Shown: one piece after another, positions 1-13,300 of the stretch
How the letters are laid out: each line of letters begins with the position of its first letter
How positions within the stretch are numbered: the first letter of the stretch is position 1
From: Rhea pennata
Lineage: Eukaryota; Chordata; Aves; Rheiformes; Rheidae
Direction: 5' to 3'
Assembly: GCF_028389875.1 (NCBI RefSeq)
Contig: NC_084669.1
Location: forward strand, 30,616,567-30,680,566
DNA: 64,000 nt
Program-made: the position numbers and the translations under genes
The notes under the pieces: generated by a model
Seen by the model: only the letters and a program-made list of their open reading frames with translations
The model's database searches: none
What the model was told of the DNA's origin: nothing

Positions 1-3000
1 CTTTGCTGTGTAACTGTTCAGCACCTGCTATTACTCATTCTAGTTTCCTCCCAAGAAGAGAAATACTTCTTTTATAGAGATTCTTTCATAATGAATCAAA
101 TCATCATGTCCTTCCCAACTGTCAAGCAATGTTGATGACTACATTCAAAATCTAGCCTGTCTGTGGCTTTAAGGTATTTGCCATTTTGCTAGAGCAATCA
201 TATTTGTAGTACAAAAGGCTAGGAAGGTGGTATGACTTATTAAAGAAATTTGAGACTTTGAGAAGGACTAAGTACTAAACTGAGGGGAGAGAGTGAGAAC
301 AACTCTCTCCACTTGCAATCACACTCTGAATCCTAGAAGTCATGGCAAATGGTCCAAGCAAGGTACATTCAGAATCCCCAAATCCTTGAGTCTGCATCAG
401 GTGTTCATGGTCTCCAGTACCTAGTTATGCATACACAAGAAGTTGTCATGAATCTCGTATTTCCTCCCTACATATCTGGCATATGCCCTGGCTGTGCTAT
501 ATCTGCCACTGAAGAGCAAATAAGAAAGTACAGTCTCTTCAACACCGTTCTAGGAAACATTAAAAAAAAAAAAAAAAAAAACTTTCATAACTGTGTCCAT
601 GAGATCTATTTTTTCTAACAAGATCTCATAGATCTATTTCAGCTACTTGTTTTTTTTCCCCCATGTATCAGAAATAGTGGTTGTTAGAACATATTCTTAC
701 AATTTGTTTTAAAATGAATTTTAAAGTATTATTTTCTCACTATGGTGATTTGAATAATTGGAGGCCATAATGACAATTATTTCCAAGGTAATTAGTCAGA
801 CCATCCTCTAACTTCTCTTTCAATATGTAGGGCGAAATGACTCATTACATCCCAGTTAGATGCTCAGATATATGTTATTAATGCATTACCCTCAGAATAA
901 CCAAGTTATTCTAATAAAGAGAGTTTCAAATAAGAAAATGTTAGAAGTCACTGGCCTTCAGGTGACTTTTTAATAAGAAACATGTGGGTAATTATCCTAA
1001 TTGTAGTTATTATTTAGAGGAAGAACTATGTAACAGTTTAATATCTCAGCTGCTGCTTGTATACCAGTAGCTTCTTAGTGCACCAGAGAAGGTCTGGATA
1101 TCTTGGACAAGTGTTTATAAGTGGGTCCATATGTGCCTGATCTTTGAGCAGAATTAAAAAGGGAAAATGAAAGCACAAGTATTTAAACAGATCCGTACTG
1201 TACAATTACTGAACTATATTAGCATCTGTTTTAGTGACAGAGGGTGAAGAGTAAAAACAGTAAAAACAGGTTCTGGATTTCATAACTATCCAGTGCAAAT
1301 AAAAGACCGCATTTATGGCCATAAGCCCATAAATAGGTCATAGATACATTTGCAGTGCTAACTTCTCATGTAAAACAGATACCTAGCCTAGAGCTTCACA
1401 GAAACAATCTGTTTTTACAGTGTGTGTAGATACAGGCAGATACAAGGAGAGTCTTGAGAAGCAGCCTGGGACTTGACCTGGAAATTCTGAAAGTGACCCA
1501 GTAAATATCAAATAAGACCTTTCAAGTTAGCTTTAACTCATCATCACCATCTACTGTTAGACTTACTCACCAGATTTAGCAAACTCACTGATGTTTGAAC
1601 ACTGAATATTGAAATGGGTAATACACCGTTATTGTAATTCTGGCAACTGCTTTGTGGATGACACTTGACACCTTGCTAAAACTTGTCTTAAACTAACCAG
1701 ACACCTTGGAGAAGACTTTTTTTCTTGTTAGGGCCACTTCCATCGAACAGCTGATTATGACCACACCTAGAAGCTCAGTGGCACACACAGCTGTTTGCCT
1801 TCCCTTTGGCTCTACAATTTAGACATGGGCAGATGGAATAGAAAGCATAGGTCTTTCTCACTGCTGCTGTATGACAGCCAGGAACATGGTGAACCAGCAA
1901 AAAGCAGATTCCTTGGCCCTGGGAAGAATGTGTCATCTTCTCTATACCCTTGCCAAGAACTTACCTTTGTTTATCAGAAATCCATGGAAAGACCTCCAGT
2001 GCAACTGCACTCCAAAAAGCTTGTTTTCATTTTTTTCAAACAGATTATTTCCCGAAGCAAACGATGTGCTGAAGCACTATCACACAAGGCTCCTACATTT
2101 TCTCAGCACTGAGCAGAACTGTAGTCAGGAGTCCTGCTGGCTTTCATTTAATCCATGTGCCTGCAACCCCAAGAACAGTCAAGCAGACAACTTGAATTTT
2201 ATGCTGTTAGTGCTTACATTTCATTTAAAACAATAAATGAAGCATCTAAAAGGTGCAATTCTGCAACATGCTGGTTCTGACAGCAAAGCCCCAAACCATT
2301 TGTTGGCCTGATCTAACTGTTCCTCAAGTAGCATTGTAAGAGAGCTCACTTAAATGATCCAGGTTAAAAATAAACTTAGAAAAAAAAGCAGAGGTTATTT
2401 TTAACTCTGCCCCCTCAGCAATCACACCAGCAGAGTAAGTCCCCTAATGGATGGCTCACATAATTAAGGCAGAAATGGACTGTGTTGAGGAGTGGCAACG
2501 AGCAAAGGAAACTAAAGCTAGTTTCCTCATCAATGACAAAGTATCACAGAACTTTGTCTGTCTTTCCAAAAGTGTAATTGTTGCTAAGTAGCTGCTGTTC
2601 TGGGTTTACTGCATATCCAGCTGGGTCAGGCAGGTGGTTTAGTTCTCTTTCTCTTTAATCTGAAAACATGTGCTCAGTCTCCATCTATTGCAATTTTCCT
2701 TACAATTAAAATGTATTTAAAAAAATGAAAAAAAAATCACTGAATGATAAATAGTAAAGGCAGAAATCTTAATAAATTAATTGCATTAATATATTTCAAG
2801 GTTTGGATACACAATTCTATGAAATCACCTGCTGATTACAGGAAGGCTTCCTAACATCACCCAGATGCATCATCTCACTGAAACAAGTACCTCTTCCTTT
2901 TAATTCTCCCCTGAGACAGTCACAAAGAAGAAAGAAGTAGGCTTCTGTGACTATTCTGGGTGTCAAAATACGGAACTTCTATCCTCCAAAGTGTAGAGAA

Positions 3001-6000
3001 GCAGATTAAATCAATTGATATTTTCCAGTAAAAAAAAAAAAAAAGACTTTTAAGATTAAATATTGTTCTGACTTTCACTTGGATAAGAGTGGGATTTGAT
3101 TTTATTAAAACTAGTTTCATTCTGACTCATCCATCCATTTCACCAAAGTTAGACAGGGACTTTCTTAGGAAACTTACAAATACTGAAGTTCCCCAACAAA
3201 AATGGACAGAACATATGCTTAAAATAAAACAGGTTCGGACGAAATGCAGTTAAAGGTGATCATTGGCCCTCAGCATCCTGAAAATAGTGGTACTGAGTGC
3301 TCAACAATAGCTTTTGTCACACCAAGTTTATTAACAGATAGAATTTCCTAGAGTGCTATACGACTTAGCCTGCAAGAACCTAAAGATGAAGTCCAAGTAT
3401 AAGCTGCCCTCTCAGTGTGTTGTAGGACTTGCGCTGTGACAAGGATAATAGAGATGAGGTAATGGCTGTAGGCACTTTGCGCAGAAAAAAAAAAAAAAAA
3501 AAAAAACCCTCTTGCAATTATCTCTCTGAAGCAGCTTGTACAAAAATTGGATTTGTCTCAAAAATAGCCCTCAGCCAAGTGTGCCTTTCTTGAACTTCTG
3601 CTTACAGTGAGGCTCCAACTTTAGAGCTGGATTTACTCAGAAAGCTGCCTTTGCACTAAATTTTTAGGACATTCTGCAGGACAAATCACAACTGATAATA
3701 TAATACCTGGCATGGCTGTTTGAATAGAAGTGTCAATTACTCAACCACTGTTACTCTGGTCTCTGGAAGGCTTCCAGCAGTGCATGGAAATCAAGTGTTT
3801 CAAACTATCCTTGTCACTCTCTTCAGCCCAGCTTGTTAAGGTAAGCCACAAATGAATCAGTCTACCTTAAATCCCAGCCAAAACCCACGGTGGTTCATGC
3901 ACTGAGTCACAACAAGATCCGAGATCGCTGCCTGAGAGGGAGCACTGTCTATCATAAGGGAGAGTTAGAGAAATAAAGACTTGATAGTTTCTGCTATCTG
4001 ATTGTAATCCACTGCTGCCGGCTGCTTAGGGAGAGCAGGAGAATTTGCTGATGCACTGACAGATCACAAGCAAGCTTACCTGCTAGTTAAAACTCAGAGG
4101 CAACCCTGTATCCTCTGAAAGCCAGCATCTTTTCCTAGAGATTAAAACTTTCTGCATTTGGTAATGAATAAAAAAGTCATGTCTTAAAATTGATGTGTGC
4201 AATTCTAGTTTCAATCAATTTAAATGTGACATTTTACATCTATTTTATTGAGAATGCTTTTTCAAACCAGTGAGAATTTTGCACTGAGAAAAATCAGAAC
4301 ATAGATCATTTTATTTCTAGAGCTCAGGCCTGATTCTTTTTTCACTTCGGCTGGTGTAAATCAGAAGTCATTCTTCACAAGTTAGTGGAAAAATCACTTG
4401 TTTAAATTTGAAGAACACAGTCCTCTGTTTTTGCCTAGTAAAATATTTAGGCAGTAATAATTGCATGTTTGGTGCCTTTTGCACTGCATGGAAAAGAAAA
4501 GAGTTAGGGGCCAAAAAAGCTTTGCACCCTGTTAGTGACAGACACAGAGGTGGCTGGACAGGAGTTTTTGAAGTAATTGTACAAACTGGCTTCATTGATA
4601 CTAGAAACACAAGGAAATTGATGTGAAGGACAATTCAGTTGTACTAGTGCAAACAAGGGGATTGTAAAACGTACAGAAAAGCAATGTATAGCACAGTTGT
4701 AAAGCTTTTTTTCAGGTAAAAATTCTACCACCTTAGGAAGCGTCCAAAATGATGTATTGCAGTGTCAATCATGAGAATACGCAACTGAAAAATAATGTGT
4801 GTGGGAGCTGTGTGGGATTATTCACTGTACCACTGCTGCTGTCAGAGTAGCACACACTGTAAAAAAAAAGAAACTTCTCCTTACTCATTTTACAGAGTGA
4901 TAATTACTGCAGACCAGCCATGTGCTTTATCTCATGGACAGAAAGTTCTGTAGTTTTTATTTTGTTTTCTGTAAGGTGGCTTGGCCAAACTCTAGGATCA
5001 AATAGAAGTGCTATGTTCCAGTAAAAGTAGAGGTAATATCTGATATAAGACAAAAACCTTGTGAAATCAGTTTTTAATTTTTAGACTTTAAAAGGTTCTA
5101 ATAAAAGATGCTTGAGCTTACTTAAATCTGCTGATTCTTAGTTAAATATAGATTGCCTTGTCTTCATAAGTTATTTTACCTTAGATAAAACAATATACTT
5201 TTCTGAAAATAGGGGAAAAAATGGACAGATGCATGTTAAGACTATTTAACAAGGAGATTAGAAGGAAGTCTAGAAAAAAACACCCAGTCTAATAATGAAA
5301 ATTACTCAGATAATTTTTTCCTGATCAATAAAAATCACGGATTAATTCACTTGGACTGTGAAACAGGAAAAGCAACTGAAGTATTTAAACATCTGTAGCC
5401 TTAGATTCGCTAGGAAACACTTAAGTGTCGCTCTAACTTGCGGTATTGTTATAAACTTTACCATCCAGTAAGCTGTAAAGGAGGCTCTTATGCTCTCTTC
5501 ACAAAAGCAGCTTCATTCTACTCATATCTCCTTGGCAGCAAAAGCTTGAACCAAAAGGAAACTGTATTTTTGGAACTGGAAACCAAAAATAAAAGCAGAG
5601 GGTGTTAAAGTTGGTTATATATTCAGTGAATGAAGCTACATAATTACACAGAGGAAAAAAATGCAAAGCAGAACACAAAGCTTTTGTATCCCAGAAACAA
5701 GATGAATAAAGAAAGTCCTATTTGTGAAAGCAGTTCTTTGAAACTTCACAGCCTGATTCAGAGCCCACTGGTGTTAGCAGAAGAATTTCTGCTCGTCTCA
5801 GTGAACTTTAGATCAGGTCTCAGTAGGTCTTTAAATTGCTCTGCTTAACATTAAAGAATGGCATACAATCATGCAATATTTTTAGCAAGAGATAGCAAAG
5901 TTTCCTTAAAGGAAGCATTTGATAAGATGTGCAAAAATTACTGCAATAAAAGTTTCACCTTTGTGCACAACTATCTGTATTGTATCTCATTACAGATGTG

Positions 6001-9000
6001 GAAAATAGGCCTTATTCATTTACTTGATGAAAGAATAACATTTAGTAAACCTCACAGAACAAAGACATCAGAAGTTTTTGAGATTAAAACCAAATCATAG
6101 CATTATGTTGGCCTTCAACTCCACCAACAAGCTTTTAAGATCAAGTGAGAGAGAATCAGTGAGCAGATGCTATAGAAAAACGGACATAAAAATATGTTCA
6201 CCATTAAAGAATTTTTAGTAAGAGTCTATCAAATGGCCTTTCTTTCACACCATTCATGCTGCACAAGGCTAATTGTCCAAATCTAGTGCTAGGTTGGGAT
6301 CAATCACTGATTCAATTCCTGTTGCAAAATAAGCCCTTAGGAAGCTAGAAGTAAGCCCAATAAATACCTTGAGCATGTCAGCAGCATTGTGAAAAGAAAT
6401 TCTGGTACTTTCTGTTAAACTTGTGTGCATATTTATACATGCAATACAGCAAAAGTACTCTCAGTCACACAATTCCACATTCTTGCTCATGTACATGCTT
6501 GTACGTGTAAACATCTGGTTTAGATCTGTAGGACTTACATGACTCAAAGTACTTGTTTAGGAACTGTGTATGGTGGGAAAAACAAACCAGCACAGATGGT
6601 GATTCATGGGGTGTGAACTGTTTTCATTAAGAAAGAACAAGACACTAGAGCAAAAGATTCCTATTTTAAAAAAAGGTTTTCACACTGAATGCAGACTCCT
6701 GCCAGGATCTGGCAGGCATCCCAGCAGGCAGACCCCAGATATGGCACTGAGCTACAACACTAGCTACCTCCAACAGCAGAGCCAGGACATGTTACTTGCC
6801 CAGAAAAATACAGGGTGTATTTGAGCTGGAAAAGTCACTCCCAGCTATGGCTCACAAGGCACAGGACAGAGGACAGTCTAGGTACAAGTAAAAATCAGGT
6901 TTCTCTTTTTGAGATACTAATCTGCCTGTGACCACTGAGAAGTAACACAGCCTTTTAAAAAGACACACACACAACTCTCAAGAGCCAGATGTCAGCTAGA
7001 ACATGTGTGCTGGCTTGTTGACTTACGTGAACTGCCTGCTGACACCCCAGAAGAGCGTCCAGCTCTCCAAGAATAATGATTTAATAAGAACTTGGGGTGC
7101 AGGTCCTCTGCTGCAGTACCATAGAAAGCAAAAGTATCTATGGACAAAATTCCCATGGGTAATAGACACAATCACTTGCAAAAGCCTTAAAACTACAGTT
7201 CATTAAAGCAGTTTTGGCCTGAAATCACAACAGAAGCTGCAGTAGCTTCTGATGTCATGTTCAGCTTTCACAGTGCTGCACGCTTTGTCCGATTCCTGGG
7301 CTTGTTTCTCTGAAATAAACACTTTTGCTTGGTATAAGTTTAACAGAAATATCTATCCTATTTTCCTTTAAGAAACTAGGGAACAGAAAAGGCTCTGTCT
7401 ATCTCAGCAAACCCAGTGAGCGTTCCCAACTAGTCCAAGCTATCTGCCCTTTCCTCTTGATATTTCCAGCTTCCTTACAGCTTCCTCCCCTTCTACTAGT
7501 TGCCTAGCAGTGTTTTGGCTGATGTGACCTCAGCTTCTGCTTTTGTGCTCGACTCAGTTCCCCATTGTTTATGCAACTCAGTTAGAGAGGCAAACTTCTT
7601 CCATATATGCTGATTATTGGAGATTTGGTTCCTGCATTCACATTTAAAAATACACTGCCTAAAGTTCAGCTGTTCCTTATCAAACCCAACTCTCTCCTCC
7701 CACACAATGCTTCATTTTAACACAAGCCCTGACAAAATCATGGAGTACAAGAACCTCCTGATCTTTCCAAATCTTACCCCAGGTGACACATTCAGTATTG
7801 TATAAGGTCCAAGCCTACTTTTGCTTTGAGATAGTAGTGCTGGATTCTTATGGGAAAAAATTTTAGCATTAGTGCACATAATGGCATGTAATACGACTTC
7901 TAATTTTGCCTCAGATAAAGGTGATACGCTGCATATAGACACCATAAGATATAACACTCATAGTAATGGCTGTTGGCTAACTGGGTGCTTGCAGGTGAAG
8001 AAAGTACAACAGCAGACCCCTAGAGACACCAGCCAGCAGAAAACAAAAAACAACCCCCTTCCCCCCCCCCCCAAAAAAAAAAAAAAAAAGGCAGATCACA
8101 TGAAAATAGCATCAGCTTACTTGGCCAATTTACTCTTGTGCATTTGAAGTTAAAAAAAAAAAAAACAAAAAAAAAAAAACTTAATGAGCAGTTCTTGCTA
8201 TCACTAACATACCTGCCATGTGAACATCTAGCAGCAGGATAGCTCAATTTGAGATTCAAGGGGTCTTTGACCAAGACAGCTAATTATTTCACAACAATTA
8301 GAAAGCTGCTGCTTCTGTAGGTGCTTCGTAAGGAAGGAGTGATGAAACCCTCAAATGCTTTTGCAACTGATTTCATGCCAATCTTTCTTCCTAGAAGAGA
8401 AGACTGTGATTTAAATTGTGGAATTCAGTTGTTTCAGTTCAGAGGAGTATCAACAAGCATCATGGCATGTTTGGAGGAGCTGCTCAGAGGGAAAGGGATG
8501 GGTTTCCCAGGGCATTAGGGAAGGTGGAGCTCTTTTGCATCCTGCCCAACTTTCTATCAGCACAAGCTTTGGAGCCTGTATCAGAGATGCTGAACTTCCA
8601 GGACCAGCATGGCATAGTAAACCTCTTATCCCTAAAAAAATGCATCTTGATTTGAAAAGGAGAGCTAGATCCAATCCCTGCTTCCATTCCCCAGGCCAGT
8701 CATCTCTCAGGGTAACTCTGTTGGCAACTTTTCCAGCTTGGCAGCCTGTGTGCCTAATGCACATTCTGGACTTGTCTCTGGAAAATTAAGGTGAATTAGC
8801 TGAACCAGTGAGAGTGGTGCATGTTTGCTAATTTCCTTCTCCCCAGTGTTCAACCCTATCTCTTCCCCAGGGGAGAAGGTTAGTTTGTGTTAACATTAAT
8901 GTACTGTTAGCTGATACACTGCAACTTCCTAATAGCCCTGTGCACACAGAGTTTCAAAAATCTGTACTATATGTACTCTCCTACAGTGGGTGGGCAATAG

Positions 9001-10192
9001 GAAATTAAAATTATGTGGGGAAAAGACGACCCCCGATTTTAAGAACAATAGTCTATAAAATGCAATTGCTGGGACAGCGGCTCTTTGTCTGCAGATTTTT
9101 GCAGCCAGAATTAGACAGGGAGACAGCAGGGACAAGTTGTCTCCTATGACTTCTTTGTCCAAACAACAGACTGACACATCTTTTTCTACTCACCGCTAAC
9201 CACAGAGAACACTTGGACCCCTCAGTGCTTGACAGGTCAACTTGCATAAAACCATTAATTGAAATAGCACATTGAAGTTGACTACAGTTTATCAACAATA
9301 ATTGAAACTACTAATTAATCAAATGTTATTCATTGTTTTAAGTTTTCCATTATACGTACTCATCTCATCTTCTGATCTTGGATGTTAATAAACAATTTGA
9401 ACCAATAGTACACATCCATGTTTTGACTCTAAATATGTGAAATAAATGAAAATAAAGAGGGTCAGCTATACACCATGATTAATAGGTATCTATATAATAC
9501 TGACTGAGAAAATCATCTTGAGGTAATCATCAGTCTAGTAAAACTCGCTTGTTCTTGCTATGAGTATGACATTAAAACCCAAGAACCACTGCCCTTCAAT
9601 GCATTCACATGAGTAATTTTTCAAATATTTTCCTGGGGGGGGGGGGGGAGAGGGGGAAGAAGAGAGATTTTTTCCAAAGCTATTTCAATTAATCAAAAAT
9701 TTCAACATTTACTGTATTATCTTGAAGTAGTAACACTTAGGAAGACACCGATTACTAAAAGAGTTTATGTACGATTTTAAATTTTCAAAAGCAGCCTGCC
9801 CCAATCTGATGAGTCAGTCATTAAGCACTTAAAACAGCAACATGTTGACCCAAGCAATTTGGCATTTAAAGTGACACTAACCTATAGGTTATCACAGGTT
9901 GGAAACTTCTGCTAAATGAAAGGGTCGGAAATGGAACTAATGTATCAAAGTTCTGACAATCAACTCTTGTAACAATTCCTGAAAAACATTCCAGATGAAA
10001 ACAATGAACAGGGAGTGGATGGAGAAGCTAGCAAGCACTTTCCACTTCCCTCATTATTCTGCTGAAGGGAAGAAAGAAAAAGAAAGAAAGAAGAAAGCTC
10101 AATCCTGATTAATTGTAATCCTTTGCACTGTTAAAACTAGAGACTTTAAAAGTCCTATTTCAAATTCCTTTCCCATGCCTTTCTTCCATTAG
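1..10192. other. Noncoding flank / probable MMRN2 intron 1
   Basis: No coding exon could be supported in this AT-rich 10 kb. All open frames are short, lack signal peptides or recognisable domains, and are broken by stops. The stretch ends at the acceptor of the first recognisable MMRN2 exon, so it should hold intron 1 and perhaps the missing first exon and promoter. That exon must end with two bases of a split codon, and I found no convincing ATG plus hydrophobic leader plus phase-2 donor. It contains homopolymers (A at 3485-3506, a C12-A17 tract at 8061-8089, G14 at 9635-9648) and a GAAA-rich purine tract at about 10067-10098. No synuclein-like exon (SNCG is the next gene beyond MMRN2 in mammals) was seen. 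Confidence 0.6.
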
Positions 10193-10315
10193 GAATTGGT
10201 GTTCCTTCATGCAGTCTCGACTGGTAACATACATAGAAGCCTGTATGAAGGAAAAGTACATTGTCAACTCTCAACAGCCCTGTCCAAATGGAACGCCAGA
10301 CTGCCAGAAGATCAT
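10193..10315 (+). CDS. MMRN2: MMRN2 exon: first half of EMI domain
   Basis: This 123-bp exon follows a CCATTAG acceptor and ends at a GTAAGT donor. It starts with the last base of a split codon, then reads NWCSFMQSRLVTYIEAC and continues to TPDCQKI. It supplies four of the EMI cysteines (in NWC, EAC, QPC and PDC). EMI domains open with exactly this W-C motif and mediate multimer assembly in the EMILIN family. It corresponds to the second exon of human MMRN2. The exon before it must end in phase 2. Confidence 0.93.
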
Positions 10316-13300
10316 GTAAGTAGGCTAAATAAAATCAACGGAGGCAACAGAATCTTCTAAGCATCTAAATGAGACTTTTTAGAGGTATTTAATGACACAT
10401 TTTAAAAAGAATTAAAGCACCAAATTCATTTTAATTGTGAAGTGAAGTAGGGTCTCATTTATGTACATAAGATTTAGGCCTAAGCAACCTGGGAAAACAA
10501 CTAAAAGGCAGTTAAGTGATTTTGAAAAAACTGCCCACATTTACCTTGTCCAACAGAGATCATACCATACAGAATTTTCAGCTTTTCTCATAATGAGCAT
10601 TCCCAAGTAGATGCTTACAGCCATCTCCAAAGAATAATCAGACAGGGGGTTGTATGAGGATAGTTTAATCACTTCAATACTCGACATAGGTAAACAACCC
10701 TTATGAGTATGGTATGGGAAGCTGTAATATAACTGTCACTTTGTAAGGAAATTACTGAGAAGATTATATTGATCTCAATGTGCGATGAAAGGAATGGATG
10801 AGACAATAAATCATCCTTTAGGTCCTAAAAAGATGCGTAACATTATAGAAAGCCTGTCTGAAGACATCAGGGGGACAATTCACAGGGCAGGAGTTAGATG
10901 TACCACTGCCCGAGCACGTACTGTTCTTTTGGAAGGATGGCTGCCTGAAGAGCTCTGATGAGAGCCCATGAGGTACCAGGCCTATTAAACATTTCAGTTG
11001 TGAGACACTGACTCAGAAAGTACTAAGAAAAATAACATTTAATAACCATCCACGTATTTTTAAATTATATAGTTAACTGATCGTTAAAATGGTTTTACTA
11101 TTTTTAACACAATTCTCTCTGAACTGAATTTTTTTGATTATTTCTAGTAGGGTTTTTAACCAATTTTTATCTTTCTTGCTATCAGCACCATTTTAGAATG
11201 CTTACTTAAAAATGCAACTTCATAGCTCATGAGAATATTACCAAAATAAAAGCTCAGTCCAAATTGTATTGCAAAGGTCTACTACAATAAATATTACAGT
11301 TGCTTCTGAGCGCCACATAAGCTTGCCAGCTATGACATACCCATTTAAGACTCCAGTCAGATCTCCCATCATGCCAACATGTTTGGAAAAAATATCTACT
11401 GGAGAAACAGTCAGAGTGTGAGGAAGATCACTGGAGCCCTGCTTGCTAAATATTTATGTGGCACCTGGATATATGAATTTGCACATACCTCCTGTTATAA
11501 AAAGTAATCCTGAAAAGCAGTCTTACGCAGGGGAGAAAACTGTTACCAGCTACGGACTGCTTAAATGCTTTACTGAGCAGTAGCAGTACGGTTATAAAAG
11601 ACTACTTGACTGCATTCTGCACTAGTCATCTAGGACACACTGGAAATCAGACTGCCAAAGTCAGTGAATTTACCCTGACTGACATCAGCTGACAATAACT
11701 TGGACTCTAATGCCCAGATCCTTATTCCCCAGGTATAGGACAGCATTGAAGCCAGTCTATCAAGTGAAACAGAAGGTTTTGAAGTCTTTACAGTGGAAGT
11801 GCTGCCCTGGATTTATTGGCAAGGACTGTGAACAGCATGGTAAGGAAAGCTAGATCGCACGAATGAGAATGAAGACTAAATCAGTCTTAATCTAGACTAA
11901 GAATTAAAACTAAGCCTGTCCTAGCTGCAAGGTCAGTAATGGAGCAATCCTCTCTCTGATTCTGAAGAAACCAGGTGCAAGGGATCAAAGCTGGAAAAGA
12001 ATTGGTCAGTGAATTTGGATTTAGATTTCACAGATTTAAAGTCTATCTTGTATTCCTTTGCCTAAAGAAATAACACTTTGCTTACTTGGTTCTCCTGCTT
12101 GAGAATCAAGAAAAGGACTGCGTCTTATTTTCATTGGTCTGTTATACCCAAATCACTGATACCTTGAAACAAGGAGTAGCTGTAATCAGTGGCGATCAGT
12201 AGCTATTATTACTAGCTACTTTGTAGTAGTAATGTGGAAATTTTATATATGCAGAAAGGTATTCATTGCCAGTGGACCAGTCAAATGTAGAAATCCATCC
12301 TGGAACGCCTAGGTCCAAATAGAAACTGTTGTCATCAGAAAGCAACATTAATATGGGAAGCTGCCCGTAACGTCAGTTTACGGAATGAAGTTATTTGTTA
12401 GGGACATCACAGTATCTCATTTCATACAAGGTAGGCAGCGTTCACACTGCTGAACCTGCGTTGCTACTCCTCTCCACTGGCTGCAGCCAGCACACTCAGA
12501 GACCCAGTCCTACAGGAGGGAGCGGCCGTATGACGCAAGGATCTATCCACAGCTGTTACTTCCAAAGAAGCTCTAGCAGTAGACTTTACACACAGGGAAT
12601 TACTACAGCACTTTCCACTGTTGAATAATGATGTGTACAGCTGCTACGTAAAAGAGAAGCAGGATAGCATTTTAAAAACTGGAATGCTAAATGACATTGG
12701 TAGAATTCAGCAAATAACGCTCTGTTCAAAATCAGAAGGAGATAGTAAATGGCTAAAAGATAATTCCCTACAGTAATTTAAAGCAGCTATAGAAAAAAGA
12801 TTTGTGTGAAAACTTTCATGCAATTTTTGTCTAACTCACTTACCCAAACAGACTCCCCAGATAAAATGGGAGATTGTTTTGTTTTGTTTTTTTTAAATCT
12901 CTAGGTTTAGCTTTCCTTCACAGATTTAACTATGAGGCCAACCTTCACTTAAAAGGATATCATCAAATTTAGTGCTTCTAGTTTAGTCTGTTTCCCAAAA
13001 AAGCTGCCTCATCTTTAATGCTTCATTTGTATGGTATCATGACAACAGGTATCACCCACTGTCTGAATGTTTAGTTAATGACAGAACAAGAAAGAGAAAT
13101 TTGAAGATGTTTGGATAGGGACCCTACAAAAAAGCAGCCATTTGTTATAGAATCATTTCTTACAGCTCAGTAAATCAGCATGAATTAAAAAGTCTGCAGC
13201 ATAACATCATCATCTATGCAATGCTGTAAGCCAGTGTAGTATTATAAACAAAGAAAGTCCTCCTGACAAGATGTTCTTTGCCCTAAGGAATGTGCAATGC

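Noticed and set aside
3782..3838. ATG frame of 19 codons ending at an AAG|GTAAGC donor, considered as MMRN2 exon 1
   Set aside because: It ends in phase 0, while the EMI exon needs a phase-2 partner, and the leader is weakly hydrophobic.
7003..7206. 67-codon frame considered as MMRN2 signal-peptide exon
   Set aside because: Weak hydrophobic start and no donor in the required phase.
8418..8789. 123-codon open frame on plus, with a 104-codon frame antisense
   Set aside because: No domain, no signal peptide, non-ATG start, and overlapping open frames on both strands typical of chance in a locally GC-richer patch.
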